Origin: Bacillus sp. UNC438CL73TsuS30
GTDB taxonomy: Bacteria > Bacillota > Bacilli > Bacillales > Cytobacillaceae
Direction of reading: 5' to 3'
Assembly: GCF_000482325.1 (NCBI RefSeq)
Contig: NZ_AXVA01000022.1
Coordinates: 1 to 64,000, forward strand
DNA: 64,000 nucleotides
Below are positions 16,230 to 24,383 of the stretch, one piece after another. The notes under the pieces are model-generated. The model was not told the DNA's origin, made no database searches, and worked only from the letters and a program-made list of their open reading frames with translations. Numbering within the stretch: the stretch's first letter is position 1; each line of letters begins with the position of its first letter. A program made the translations under genes and the position numbers.

Positions 16230-17651
16230 TTATCCAACCTGTTGATTATGTTTTAATTGCGCAGCTATTTTTTGATAGGCACTAGCTTCCTTGACCATCC
16301 CTTTTTGCTGATACATTTTACTAATTCTTAAAACGGGAATTGGGTTTTGCGGCTGTAATTCCATCTCCCAGAAGAAGCAATCGATGGCCTTATCATATTG
16401 CTGAAACTCTGCGTAATAATCCCCCAGTTCCATCATCCGTTCTGGGTCCTCTTCCAACCCGGCCATTTTATTGATTTTTTCAAACACCTTTAAATGGGGG
16501 ATTGTCTCATTAACAGGGATTAGTTTATTGCGAACCGTTTGGAGGTCATGCTCTTCTAAAAGGAGAATAGCCAGTTGGGACATCTTTTGTTCCATCTGGA
16601 TTGTTTTCTTATCATCGGGAAGATGTTTCAGCAAGGCAAGGAAATCGTCCAAGTGTGTGAACACAAACTTAGGGTCGGAATTTCCCCAAATGTTGGTTAG
16701 AATCGTTTCGTAGGAATGTGGCAGGTCATCTAAAAAGGTGAATAAATATAGGGCAGCTTTCTCGGTGTTACCTTTCGCAACCATTTTTTCAATCAGTTGT
16801 TTTGATTCAGGAAGCTCTTTAAACGGGTTAATGTTTGCCTCACTTAAAACGAGCATCCATTGTTCTAACGTTAGAAATTTTAGTGCAAGCGAAGTAGATT
16901 TTTCAAGGTTCTCTTCTCTTTGAAGTTTTTCAACTCGTTCCAGCCACAGCAGTAACACTTCAACATTACAATCCTGCTGCGTAAATATTTGTTCTAAAAA
17001 TTGATGTTCCTTTGGATTTAAACGGTTTTGGAAGCAGTGCATATCTACGTAAAGTGGGTCCTTTTTAAGGATTTCAGACAAACTGGAGGTATTGTAAAAA
17101 TCGTTGTAAGAAAAATATTCGTGTGATTCTAAGCGTTCCTTTGCCGATTTTAAGGAAGGAGCAAAGTTACGTAAAATTTGAATTACCTGAAAGGATTTCA
17201 TAAACTTGCCGTTTCTTCTATGATGATAATATATCTTGTCAATCATTTCGATGAGCTGATTTTTTTCAAAAAAGGAGTCAAGTGTTGTGGCAATATAGGC
17301 TACTTCTTGCAGTGAAAAATGCAGTTGGAGTTCTGTGAAGAGTTTATTTTTGCTCGGAATTGACACGTTTAAATGGGGGATAAATATGGGTAACATTGGA
17401 TTGGGAGCCTTAAGAATAATTCCTTCTCGAAACACTTTATCGATAAAAGTATCTTCAATGGTATTAGTGAGTTTGTCACCATAAATAAAAGAGTTTTTAT
17501 AGTAAACAAGATAATATTTATCCTGTTCTTCTGTGATCACTTCGACTACCTTGGTTCTTGCAAAAAGAGCGGCACGAAGAATATTCCCTTTTATGATTCT
17601 CTTTTTATCCTTTATTGATATTTCAGTTGGTATCATCAGTTCTTTATCCAT
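16230..17651 (-). CDS. TPR-containing protein of unknown function
   Basis: A 473-residue soluble, largely alpha-helical protein. The C-terminal part (about 400-465) contains tetratricopeptide-like helix pairs: MMELGDYYAEFQQYDKAIDC, then a second with PVLRISKMYQQKGMVKEASA. The N-terminal 120 residues look like a separate alpha/beta domain. No enzyme motif is seen. GGGGGCAGG lies upstream of the ATG. TPR segments suggest protein-protein contacts, but the partner is unknown and the neighbours give no hint. Confidence 0.7.
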   Translation of the reverse strand: MDKELMIPTEISIKDKKRIIKGNILRAALFARTKVVEVITEEQDKYYLVYYKNSFIYGDKLTNTIEDTFIDKVFREGIILKAPNPMLPIFIPHLNVSIPSKNKLFTELQLHFSLQEVAYIATTLDSFFEKNQLIEMIDKIYYHHRRNGKFMKSFQVIQILRNFAPSLKSAKERLESHEYFSYNDFYNTSSLSEILKKDPLYVDMHCFQNRLNPKEHQFLEQIFTQQDCNVEVLLLWLERVEKLQREENLEKSTSLALKFLTLEQWMLVLSEANINPFKELPESKQLIEKMVAKGNTEKAALYLFTFLDDLPHSYETILTNIWGNSDPKFVFTHLDDFLALLKHLPDDKKTIQMEQKMSQLAILLLEEHDLQTVRNKLIPVNETIPHLKVFEKINKMAGLEEDPERMMELGDYYAEFQQYDKAIDCFFWEMELQPQNPIPVLRISKMYQQKGMVKEASAYQKIAAQLKHNQQVG

Positions 17652-17749
17652 TTAGACCTGCCCCCTATCATCATTTTGACTCATACCTTTGACTTTATTA
17701 TATCATACGTCTAAAAAAAGAGTGCATCAGGCTATTTTTGCTAAAAAGG

Positions 17750-17796
17750 AAAGGATCTGGCGCAAAGTGGTTCATTTTCGCCAGATCCTTTTTGGT
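17750..17796. terminator. Strong terminator-like hairpin
   Basis: AAAGGATCTGGCG and CGCCAGATCCTTT form a perfect 13-bp stem with a 16-base loop and TT after it; the minus strand reads TTTCCTTTTTAG after the stem. No intact gene ends immediately before it on either strand. It probably belonged to a gene now lost or reads from the minus-strand RraA-like gene. Confidence 0.65.
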
Positions 17797-17998
17797 CTTA
17801 AAGGGGGTTATGCCCTTATGCCTTCTCTTTTTTTAGTGGATCCCCCGAATATCCACCAAATTCCATTAAAAGCAAAGGGAGGAATTCTAATAATACAAAA
17901 GACATGGGATGGTATATCATAAAAGTGCTAAGGAAATTAATGTGTTAAAAGCCTTTATTGATTTTATAAAAGAAACTGTGGGACCCTCTTCTATATAA
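17797..17998 (+). pseudogene. Frameshifted remnant of a LysR-type regulator C-terminus
   Basis: One frame reads GGYALMPSLFLVDPPNIHQI and continues to TWDGIS before a stop. A second frame then continues from MVYHKSAKEINVLKAFIDFI to 17998. Joined by a one-base shift, they look like the last ~65 residues of a LysR effector-binding domain (GxGxALxPS... ...AFIDFIKE). The N-terminal HTH and most of the domain are missing. It faces an RraA-like gene, which may once have been its target. Assignment rests on pattern similarity only. Confidence 0.45.
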
Positions 17999-18024
17999 AA
18001 AGTTGGGCCAGATCGAGATGGCCC
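17996..18024 (-). terminator. Terminator after the RraA-like gene
   Basis: GGGCCA and TGGCCC form a 6-bp stem with an 8-base loop. On the minus strand AACTTTTTATA follows. It lies 10 bases beyond the stop at 18034. Confidence 0.6.
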
Positions 18025-18033
18025 TACTACCAA

Positions 18034-18645
18034 TTAAGATAACATTTTGTCTAGATAGGTAATGATTTCTACCTTATTGTTTGATACCTTTTCCGCTCTT
18101 TTAATGTCTTTCTCTAATTTTTCTTGTGATTTTTTCAGGATTTCTTCTTCTCTTTCACGCGGTATTACTACAACACCATCCGCATCTCCTACTACAAGAT
18201 CACCAGAAGAAATGGTTACACCGCCGCATGAAATAGGTCCATTAATACTGCCATTTCCCGTTTTATTGCTTGCAGCTATTGTAGTCCCTTTACAAAACAC
18301 AGGATAATTTAATTCCTTTGCTCCTATAATGTCACGAATAACACCATCCGCAATAATCCCTTTAATGCCAAGGGTTTGGGCCATCCCGAGAATAAAATCA
18401 CCTGCAATGGCTCTGCTCGTATCCCCTTTTGCGTCTATAACAATGACCTCCCCTGGCTTTGCTTCGCGTATGGCTTTTAGTACAACAAGATTATCCCCTG
18501 CTTGCATGTTCACAGTAAATGCGCGTCCGGCAACCCGGTATTCTTCTTTTAAAGGTTTGATTGATGCATCCAAGTTTGTCATTCCATCTAATGCATCGGA
18601 AATACAAGTGGTTGGTATGTCTTGAAATCGATCAACAATATTCAT
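18034..18645 (-). CDS. RraA-like protein (HMG/CHA aldolase-type)
   Basis: A 203-residue member of the RraA family, which includes 4-hydroxy-4-methyl-2-oxoglutarate aldolases, oxaloacetate decarboxylases and the RNase E inhibitor RraA. The metal/substrate motif GIIADGVIRD (about residues 95-104) and the later GDADGVVVIPRE are conserved. Firmicutes lack the RraA target RNase E, so a small-molecule lyase activity is more likely. GGGGGAG precedes the ATG. A LysR-type remnant lies just downstream. Confidence 0.8.
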   Translation of the reverse strand: MNIVDRFQDIPTTCISDALDGMTNLDASIKPLKEEYRVAGRAFTVNMQAGDNLVVLKAIREAKPGEVIVIDAKGDTSRAIAGDFILGMAQTLGIKGIIADGVIRDIIGAKELNYPVFCKGTTIAASNKTGNGSINGPISCGGVTISSGDLVVGDADGVVVIPREREEEILKKSQEKLEKDIKRAEKVSNNKVEIITYLDKMLS

Positions 18646-18862
18646 TTTTTCTCCCCCTGATTTTAATTTTTACACCAGATTAATAGCATCAACAAATGTA
18701 TTTGCTAGTATCTTTACCATACCAATCTTTCACCTATTTGATAAAATCGAAATATTTCATATTGGTTTATTCTTTATTTGAATGAACTTTAACGTGGATG
18801 GTTAAAACTTTATTAATCAAACGGTCGACAGAAAGAGTCCCATTCATAATGAAAGACAAATC

Positions 18863-18958
18863 TAATTAAACGTTTGATTAGTGTATGCTATTTAAGAAAA
18901 AGCCTGATTATTCATGGAATCAAATTTTAATTAAACGTTTGATTAGTATACACTAATC
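18863..18958. repeat. Two-copy ~95-bp element with paired AAACGTTTGATTAG motifs, copy 2
   Basis: Motif cores at 18871 and 18936, 65 bases apart, match copy 1 at 15478-15575, including the AAAA-CCTGAT linker. This copy sits between the divergent RraA-like and SRPBCC genes, just upstream of the latter, where it could act as an operator. A partial inverted match (TTAATCAAACGG) lies near 18814. The rest of 18646-18988 is AT-rich with no gene. Confidence 0.65.
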
Positions 18959-18988
18959 ATCAGAATCTTTAGTGGAAAGCGAGATGAC

Positions 18989-19432
18989 TTGAGTATGAAA
19001 AACATTACAAAATTTATAATAGCAAAACCTGCTCATGAAGTATTTGAAGCATTTGTTGACCCAGCAAAAATTGGTAATTTTTGGTTTTCAACAAGCTCAG
19101 AGAGATGGGAATCTGGAAAAACGGTTGCATTAACATATAAAGAATACAATGCGGAACTTGAAATAAAAGTCATAAATGTTGTTGCAGATCAGAAAATTGT
19201 GTTTAAATGGGGCCCAGTTGAAGATGAGCATCAGGTGACAATCTCACTAAATAAGGTAGACTCGTCCTCTTCGATTATTGAAGTTACAGAAGATGGTTTT
19301 GACGAAAATGACCCTGAATTCGTACATAATCTGGTCGACAATAAAGAAGGCTGGGTATATATGTTGACCTGTTTAAAAGGGTATCTAGAAAACGAAGTCA
19401 ATACGTTGAGGGGCGCTTTAGTTAAAGAGTAG
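18989..19432 (+). CDS. SRPBCC (START/Bet v1-like) domain protein, AHSA1 type
   Basis: A 147-residue protein with the AHSA1-like SRPBCC pattern: ITKFIIAKPAHEVFEAFVDP at the start, a central FWFSTSSERWESG segment and GWVYMLTCLKGYLE near the end. These proteins bind hydrophobic ligands in a deep cavity; the ligand is unknown. The start is TTG at 18989 or ATG at 18995; no strong ribosome binding site decides. It may be controlled through the repeat just upstream (inference). Confidence 0.8.
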   Translation: MSMKNITKFIIAKPAHEVFEAFVDPAKIGNFWFSTSSERWESGKTVALTYKEYNAELEIKVINVVADQKIVFKWGPVEDEHQVTISLNKVDSSSSIIEVTEDGFDENDPEFVHNLVDNKEGWVYMLTCLKGYLENEVNTLRGALVKE

Positions 19433-19440
19433 TAGTCAAT

Positions 19441-19481
19441 AACCCCGTTGAACAAGGGAGTCCAACGGGGTTAAACTTTTT
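19441..19481 (+). terminator. Rho-independent terminator
   Basis: AACCCCGTTG and CAACGGGGTT form a perfect 10-bp stem followed by AAACTTTTT. It lies just after the SRPBCC stop. Confidence 0.8.
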
Positions 19482-19488
19482 AGTGAAA

Positions 19489-20826
19489 TTACTTACCTTT
19501 TTTAATCATTTCAAAAATGTTTTTCGCCTGATCTGTATTGTTTATTTTTCCTGTAAAAAGGTCGCTTCCGGGTCCGTAGGCATAAATGTTCACATCATCC
19601 CCCGTATGCCCGCTGGTTGTCCAGCCAGTTACGGATCGGTTATCGAAAATCTTTTCAATTGCATTATCAATTTCAGTTACGTTTTTCGATTCGGCCGCTT
19701 TTTTTACCAATCGGATTTCTTCGGGTTTCAGTGACAACTCAATATTACTTTTTAACGTTTGTTCTACATCTACACCTTTTGCAATTTGTTCAGCCATAAA
19801 GTCAGGAGTATGCTTTGCAGCTAGTATTGGCGCTGCAAACCAGTTATAATTCCCCTTTGCTCCGACTGAAAAACCGCCTGTTGAATGATCTGCAGTAGCA
19901 ACCACCAATGTATGCTTATCTTTTTTAGCAAAATCAATTGCCGCTTTAAACGCATTTTCGAAGTCTTGCATCTCGCTCATCGCAGCAACGATGTCGTTAT
20001 CGTGACCTGCCCAGTCGATCTGACTTCCCTCAACCATTAGGAAAAAGCCCTTTTTATTTTTACTTAATTTACTTAAAGCAGTTTCTGTCATCTCTTTCAA
20101 GGAAGGTATAGAAGACTCTCGATCCAGCATTTTAGGCAATCCTTCAGGGGCAAACAATCCAAGCACCTTAGTTTGTTTACTTTTAAACATTTCATTCTTA
20201 TTCGTTACATAATCATAACCATCTTTTTGGAATTCCTTAGTTAAATCACGGTCGGAACGGACCAAGTTGGTTACCCCACCTCCTAGCATTACATCAATTT
20301 TGTGGTGGCCATTGATTTTTTCATCAAAATAATTGTCCGCGATGGCATCCATATTTTTTCGGTTTTTTTCATGGGCACCAAAGGCTGCAGGTGTGGCATG
20401 CGCAATCTGACAAGTCACAACGAAACCAGTCGATTTACCTTTTTCTTTTGCAGCTTCTAAAACGGATTTTACCGGTGAGCCATTGCGGTCGACTCCAATC
20501 GCCGAATTGTAGGTTTTGACCCCTGTCGCCATGGCTGTACCTGCAGCAGCGGAATCCGTTACATTATGCTTTGGGTCATCTGAGTAGGTCATTTGTTGCC
20601 CAACCAGGTATGGATCAAACGCTGTGGGCTCAAACTTTTTTGTGGTCGGATTATCCTTAAAATAGCGATATGCAGTCGTATAGGAAACCCCCATTCCGTC
20701 TCCGATTAAAAAAATGATATTGTTAACCTCCGCTCGTTCGGCCTGTGCTCCGTCATGTATGGTACCGAGTATGGTTCCAACTGCTGCAATAGAAAGTGTG
20801 GCTATGGTTAAAAAATTTTTTCGCAA
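19489..20826 (-). CDS. Secreted alkaline phosphatase (PhoA family)
   Basis: A 445-residue alkaline phosphatase that releases phosphate from monoesters outside the cell. An N-terminal signal peptide (to about residue 29, AQA) precedes the first metal motif IGDGMG (D43). The nucleophile is S92 in VTDSAAAGTAMATG. Further metal ligands are in WAGHDND, ATADHSTGG and TSGHTGDD. It starts with TTG behind AGGAGGAAAG. Family members in Bacillus are under PhoP control, but I could not identify a clear Pho box upstream. Confidence 0.92.
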   Translation of the reverse strand: MRKNFLTIATLSIAAVGTILGTIHDGAQAERAEVNNIIFLIGDGMGVSYTTAYRYFKDNPTTKKFEPTAFDPYLVGQQMTYSDDPKHNVTDSAAAGTAMATGVKTYNSAIGVDRNGSPVKSVLEAAKEKGKSTGFVVTCQIAHATPAAFGAHEKNRKNMDAIADNYFDEKINGHHKIDVMLGGGVTNLVRSDRDLTKEFQKDGYDYVTNKNEMFKSKQTKVLGLFAPEGLPKMLDRESSIPSLKEMTETALSKLSKNKKGFFLMVEGSQIDWAGHDNDIVAAMSEMQDFENAFKAAIDFAKKDKHTLVVATADHSTGGFSVGAKGNYNWFAAPILAAKHTPDFMAEQIAKGVDVEQTLKSNIELSLKPEEIRLVKKAAESKNVTEIDNAIEKIFDNRSVTGWTTSGHTGDDVNIYAYGPGSDLFTGKINNTDQAKNIFEMIKKGK

Positions 20827-21015
20827 AATCTTTCCTCCTAAATTTCACTATATAGGTTCAGTTTCCCCTTTTAATTTATAATCATAAGGAATTTGCCTTT
20901 TTGGGTAATCTAACATTAAAAAGGGTATGTAAATATAAGAAATTTCTTTTACGATATACACATACAATCAATTATTAATGAGAAATAGTTAAATACCTTT
21001 ACTGGAGGGAAACCT

Positions 21016-21492
21016 GTGTTTTTATCCTATCCTATTTTAGCCGCCCTTTTAGGGATGTTGATTGCTCAATTCGTAAAGATCCCCATTCATTTTTTAACAA
21101 CTGGAGAAGTGAGATGGAATCTGATGTTTAGTACTGGCGGAATGCCAAGCTCCCATACCGCAACGATTATTTCCTTAACAACAGCAATTGGGCTTACCTC
21201 AGGGTTTAAATCAAATGAGTTCGCGATTTGTGTAGTGATGTCTGCCATTGTTATGCATGATGCGACGGGTGTCCGCCGGCATGCTGGATATCATGCAGAG
21301 GTTTTAAATAAATTGTTGGTTGATTTCAATGCATTGGTCGAGACTCTAAAAGACCCTAATCTTAAAAAAACGGAATCCCGAGCAAAGCTCAAGGAACTTT
21401 TAGGACACCAGCCGGCAGAGGTATTTTTTGGTGCCATCACCGGGATTATTATTGGTTTCTTAACCTATTTGGTTTATCCATTTTCTTCCTAA
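21016..21492 (+). CDS. yuiD: Divergent PAP2 family membrane protein, YuiD-like
   Basis: A 158-residue membrane protein of the DUF212/YuiD family, distant relatives of acid phosphatase/vanadium haloperoxidase enzymes. Motifs include GGMPSSHTATIISL, the SSH of PAP2 phosphatases, and later MHDATGVRRHAGYHAEVLN. Three or four hydrophobic segments are present. The GTG start follows GGAGGG. Its substrate is not established. Confidence 0.88.
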   Translation: MFLSYPILAALLGMLIAQFVKIPIHFLTTGEVRWNLMFSTGGMPSSHTATIISLTTAIGLTSGFKSNEFAICVVMSAIVMHDATGVRRHAGYHAEVLNKLLVDFNALVETLKDPNLKKTESRAKLKELLGHQPAEVFFGAITGIIIGFLTYLVYPFSS

Positions 21493-21551
21493 CTAAAACC
21501 TTTATTGAATATCTTTTTAAGGTATGATATTCTCTAATCAATAAGAAGGAA

Positions 21552-21625
21552 AATGCAGTGACTGACGACAACCGTGGAATTGACCACATGGAAGCTGCAT
21601 TTTATACGGTCGGGTCGTCTGGGCA
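21552..21625 (+). promoter_or_regulatory. ZTP (pfl) riboswitch upstream of folD
   Basis: The leader carries the conserved ZTP aptamer elements in order: GTGACTGACG, a GTGGAATTGACCAC stem-loop, GGAAGCTGCA closing against AATGCAG, and after a short gap the GGGTCGTCTGGGCA block. This class senses ZTP/ZMP, which build up when 10-formyl-tetrahydrofolate is short, and commonly controls folD. The aptamer's 3' end abuts the terminator stem, so ligand binding would favour read-through. The motif was recognised by eye. Confidence 0.88.
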
Positions 21626-21655
21626 GAGATAGGTTTTTTTTCCTATCTCTTTTAT
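21625..21655 (+). terminator. Riboswitch-controlled terminator
   Basis: AGAGATAGG and CCTATCTCT form a 9-bp stem with a T-rich loop and T tail, immediately after the CTGGGC block of the ZTP aptamer and before folD. It fits the expression platform of a transcription-attenuating riboswitch. Confidence 0.8.
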
Positions 21656-21676
21656 TATTTAGGAGGGTTTTTTTCA

Positions 21677-22519
21677 ATGGAAAAAGTCATTTTAGATGGA
21701 CAACTCGTAGCAACAAATATTAAAGATGCTTTAAAAGATAAAGTGAACGTATTAAAGGAAAAAGGAGTTACTCCTTGCCTTGCCACAATTTTAGTCGGTG
21801 ATGATCCATCTTCCGAGACTTATGTAAAAATGAAGGGAAATGCTTGTGAGAAGGTTGGAATTAAATCATTACGGATTCATCTGCCAAAGGAAACACAAAC
21901 AGATGATTTATTAAAAACGATCGATGAATTAAACCAAGATGATTCTGTTCATGGGATTCTTCTTCAACATCCAGTACCGGCACAGATTGATGAGCGTAAA
22001 GCGTTTGAGTCCATTGATATTCGTAAGGATGTCGACGGGGTAACAAGCAGAGGCTATGGGGAAACAGCTTTGGGATTTGGAAAATATCCTTCATGTACAC
22101 CTGCAGCCATCATGGAAATCATTAATTTTTATAATATACCTGTTGAAGGAAAACATGCGGTTGTTGTGGGGAGAAGTCCGATTTTAGGGAAGCCGGTATC
22201 AGCCTTACTTTTAAATGCAGATGCTACCGTAACAACTTGTCATTCACGTACCACGAATTTACCAGAAATCGTTAAACAAGCGGATATTGTGGTAGCTGCT
22301 GTGGGTAAACCTAATTTTATTCAAGGGGACTGGATCAAAGAAGGTGCAGTAATCTTGGATGCTGGATATAACAAAGGCAATATCGGTGACGTGGATTACG
22401 ATGCGTGTTATGAAAAAGCTAGTGCAATTACACCTGTTCCTGGCGGTGTGGGTCCTGTAACAATTTCTATGCTATTAAAGCATACTGTAAAGTCTGCTGA
22501 GGAAACTCTTCAAAACTAA
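21677..22519 (+). CDS. folD: Bifunctional methylene-THF dehydrogenase / methenyl-THF cyclohydrolase
   Basis: A 280-residue FolD, interconverting 5,10-methylene-THF, 5,10-methenyl-THF and 10-formyl-THF. Visible motifs: LVGDDPSSETYVKMKGNACE with the catalytic Lys, GILLQHPVPAQID, the Rossmann signature VVVGRSPILGKPVSALLL and the C-terminal PVPGGVGPVTISMLLKHT. AGGAGGG precedes the ATG. It is controlled by the ZTP riboswitch just upstream and has its own terminator. Length is normal for the family. Confidence 0.97.
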   Translation: MEKVILDGQLVATNIKDALKDKVNVLKEKGVTPCLATILVGDDPSSETYVKMKGNACEKVGIKSLRIHLPKETQTDDLLKTIDELNQDDSVHGILLQHPVPAQIDERKAFESIDIRKDVDGVTSRGYGETALGFGKYPSCTPAAIMEIINFYNIPVEGKHAVVVGRSPILGKPVSALLLNADATVTTCHSRTTNLPEIVKQADIVVAAVGKPNFIQGDWIKEGAVILDAGYNKGNIGDVDYDACYEKASAITPVPGGVGPVTISMLLKHTVKSAEETLQN

Positions 22520-22527
22520 TATGATTT

Positions 22528-22559
22528 GAGTTGAGCTGTTTTGGCTCAACTCTTTTTTT
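22528..22559 (+). terminator. Rho-independent terminator after folD
   Basis: GAGTTGAGC and GCTCAACTC form a perfect 9-bp stem with a T-rich 7-base loop, followed by seven T. Confidence 0.9.
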
Positions 22560-22605
22560 GTATTTTCATTAACCTTAAGTATGCATTTATCATCTTCACG
22601 GCCAA

Positions 22606-22776
22606 TGCAGCGCCGTTTATAGGTTGGGGGGATTAGGTTAAGCACCCGATCAGATAAATAGACGAACCAATTTTGCTTAATTAGAAATTTTCATTCAAAA
22701 AGCTTTAAATAAACGGAGAAATTTCCCCTATTGACTCGAAAAACATGAAAATGGGGGATTTTGCTTTGCATAATCG
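22606..22776 (-). repeat. Dispersed ~170-bp intergenic repeat, copy 2 (inverted)
   Basis: The reverse complement of this segment matches 358-527 almost base for base over about 170 positions. Its flank continues (22777-22850) with further CTTATTT and TTTTTCG-like words that suggest a longer degenerate element. No real gene overlaps it. Confidence 0.7.
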
Positions 22777-22954
22777 TAAAATCCTCCCTTATTTACCCCG
22801 AAATAAGCTCCATTCTACATTTAATCGAAAAATCTTCGCTTATTTTTTACTTTTGTTAGTTACCATATTTACCCAAGGGTCCATAATTATTACAAACAAA
22901 GCTTCCAACAAAATTATTTTGTTTTTGCAGATGGAAGGGCTTGGATTATAATTA

Positions 22955-23149
22955 TTGGTGAAGATGGCATTATTGAAATCGCAATCGTTGCTGGAAAATG
23001 TTGAACAAATGGTTGAACATATTGGCAGGGTTTATGATTTTTCCAAATCAGTTGAACCATTTGAAGAATGGTGGTGGCACTTGGACAAAGTTACCTCCGG
23101 AGATTTAGAAGTAGAAATAGGATTAAGTCCTAAAGATAAGGTTTTGTGA
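22955..23149 (+). CDS. Short uncharacterised frame, possibly the tail of a broken gene
   Basis: A frame of up to 64 codons, TTG start, ends immediately before a strong hairpin. Its C-terminal half (FSKSVEPFEEWWWHLDKVTS) looks protein-like. A different frame just upstream (about 22840-23003) also reads protein-like, with FADGRAWIIIIGEDGIIEIA before a stop. The two may be halves of a frameshifted gene. No ribosome binding site or family was recognised. Confidence 0.3.
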   Translation: MVKMALLKSQSLLENVEQMVEHIGRVYDFSKSVEPFEEWWWHLDKVTSGDLEVEIGLSPKDKVL

Positions 23150-23190
23150 GCATACGAAGATTCCCTATCTTCGTATGCTTACTTCTACTT
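23150..23190 (+). terminator. Terminator-like perfect hairpin
   Basis: GCATACGAAGAT and ATCTTCGTATGC form a perfect 12-bp stem with a 5-base loop. The plus strand then reads TTACTTCTACTTTTTC. It separates the short frame ending at 23149 from the converging flavin enzyme gene. Confidence 0.7.
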
Positions 23191-23192
23191 TT

Positions 23193-24233
23193 TCAAACTT
23201 TTCCAGTCTCCCGGCGCACAACAGGTGCTACCTCCGTTGCTAACCGCTCAATATTTTCCGCGACCTTCTCAAACGGCATACCTCCAATATCCATCTGGGC
23301 AATAAACCGCTGATGACCAAAAAGCTCGTATTGATGAAGGATTTTTTCAATAATCTGCTGCGAACTTCCTACAAATAAAGCCGTTTCCGGAGCAGCCATA
23401 ATCTCAAAATCAGCTCTCGACATATGGGTACTCATGCCACGCTGGCGATTGAGATATCCCCAATAATTGGAGTGGTACGCATAATACTCATCTTTTGCCT
23501 GCTCCGTGGTTTTAGATATATAGGCATGCCCTGTGACTCCCACCTTCAAAGATTCCGGGGCATGCCCAGCTTGACTAGCCGCCTGCCGGTATATATCAAC
23601 AAGAGGCTTAAATCGGTTGGGCGGACCTCCTAGGATGGCCAAGGCTAAACCAGTACCTAATCTGCCTGCTCGTGCCGCGCTCTCCGGAGTGCCGCCAACT
23701 CCAACCCAAATCGGTATTTCTTTTTGTAACGGCCTCGGAGCTATTTCAGCAGCCTGCAATGGCGACCTAAATCTGCCACTCCACGTAACCCTCTCTTCCG
23801 CATTCAGCTTCAAAAAGAGCTCAATATGTTCTTCAAACAATTCATCATATTGGTTCACGTCATACCCGAACAGCGGAAACGATTCGATAAATGCTCCACG
23901 TCCGGCAATGATTTCAGCCCGCCCGTTTGATAGTAAATCAAGTGTAGCAAAATCCTCAAAAAGACGGACAGGATCTATCGTATTTAAAACAGTAGTAGTA
24001 GTGGTTAGTTTGATTCGTTTCGTCACTTGTGACACTGCAGACAACACAATCGCTGGAGCTGATACTGCATAATCCAGACGGTGGTGCTCCCCTACTCCAA
24101 ATACATCCAGCCCTAATTCATCCGCCATTTTTGCAGCTTGGATAATTTCTTTAAGTCGCTGATGCGCACTAATCGTCTTCCCTGTATTCGGATTCGGGCC
24201 TAAATCCGCTAACGTATAAATCCCAATTTCCAT
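23193..24233 (-). CDS. LLM-class (luciferase-like) flavin-dependent oxidoreductase
   Basis: A 346-residue bacterial-luciferase-fold enzyme. Typical stretches are MEIGIYTLADLGPNPNTGKT at the start, GLDVFGVGEHHRLDYAVSAP, TTTTTVLNTIDPVRLFEDFA, then AGRGAF and IPIWVGVGGTPESAARAGRL. These enzymes use reduced flavin for oxidation of varied substrates; the substrate is unknown. An ATG 13 codons earlier is possible, but family members start at the chosen Met and AGAAGGG lies upstream of it. A flavin reductase-like gene is divergently placed beside it. Confidence 0.88.
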   Translation of the reverse strand: MEIGIYTLADLGPNPNTGKTISAHQRLKEIIQAAKMADELGLDVFGVGEHHRLDYAVSAPAIVLSAVSQVTKRIKLTTTTTVLNTIDPVRLFEDFATLDLLSNGRAEIIAGRGAFIESFPLFGYDVNQYDELFEEHIELFLKLNAEERVTWSGRFRSPLQAAEIAPRPLQKEIPIWVGVGGTPESAARAGRLGTGLALAILGGPPNRFKPLVDIYRQAASQAGHAPESLKVGVTGHAYISKTTEQAKDEYYAYHSNYWGYLNRQRGMSTHMSRADFEIMAAPETALFVGSSQQIIEKILHQYELFGHQRFIAQMDIGGMPFEKVAENIERLATEVAPVVRRETGKV

Positions 24234-24383
24234 TTCTTTCTCTTCCCTTCTTTCTTTATAACTAGTATTCAATAGTTGACAAAAATAATTACATGTAATA
24301 TGATTATCTCGAATTAAATATATTTTAATTTGAGATTCATGATTTGTAAATATATTTTCACAAAACTACAAGGGGTGTCAAAA

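Noticed and set aside
17689..17922. 77-codon plus-strand frame taken as a gene
   Set aside because: Its first part is the 17750 hairpin and only its last part resembles a LysR C-terminus, so it is treated as a remnant instead.
20830..20945. Pho box upstream of the alkaline phosphatase
   Set aside because: Only isolated TTTACA-like words, without the expected repeated spacing.
22745..22951. 68-codon plus-strand frame
   Set aside because: It starts inside repeat copy 2 and has no ribosome binding site.
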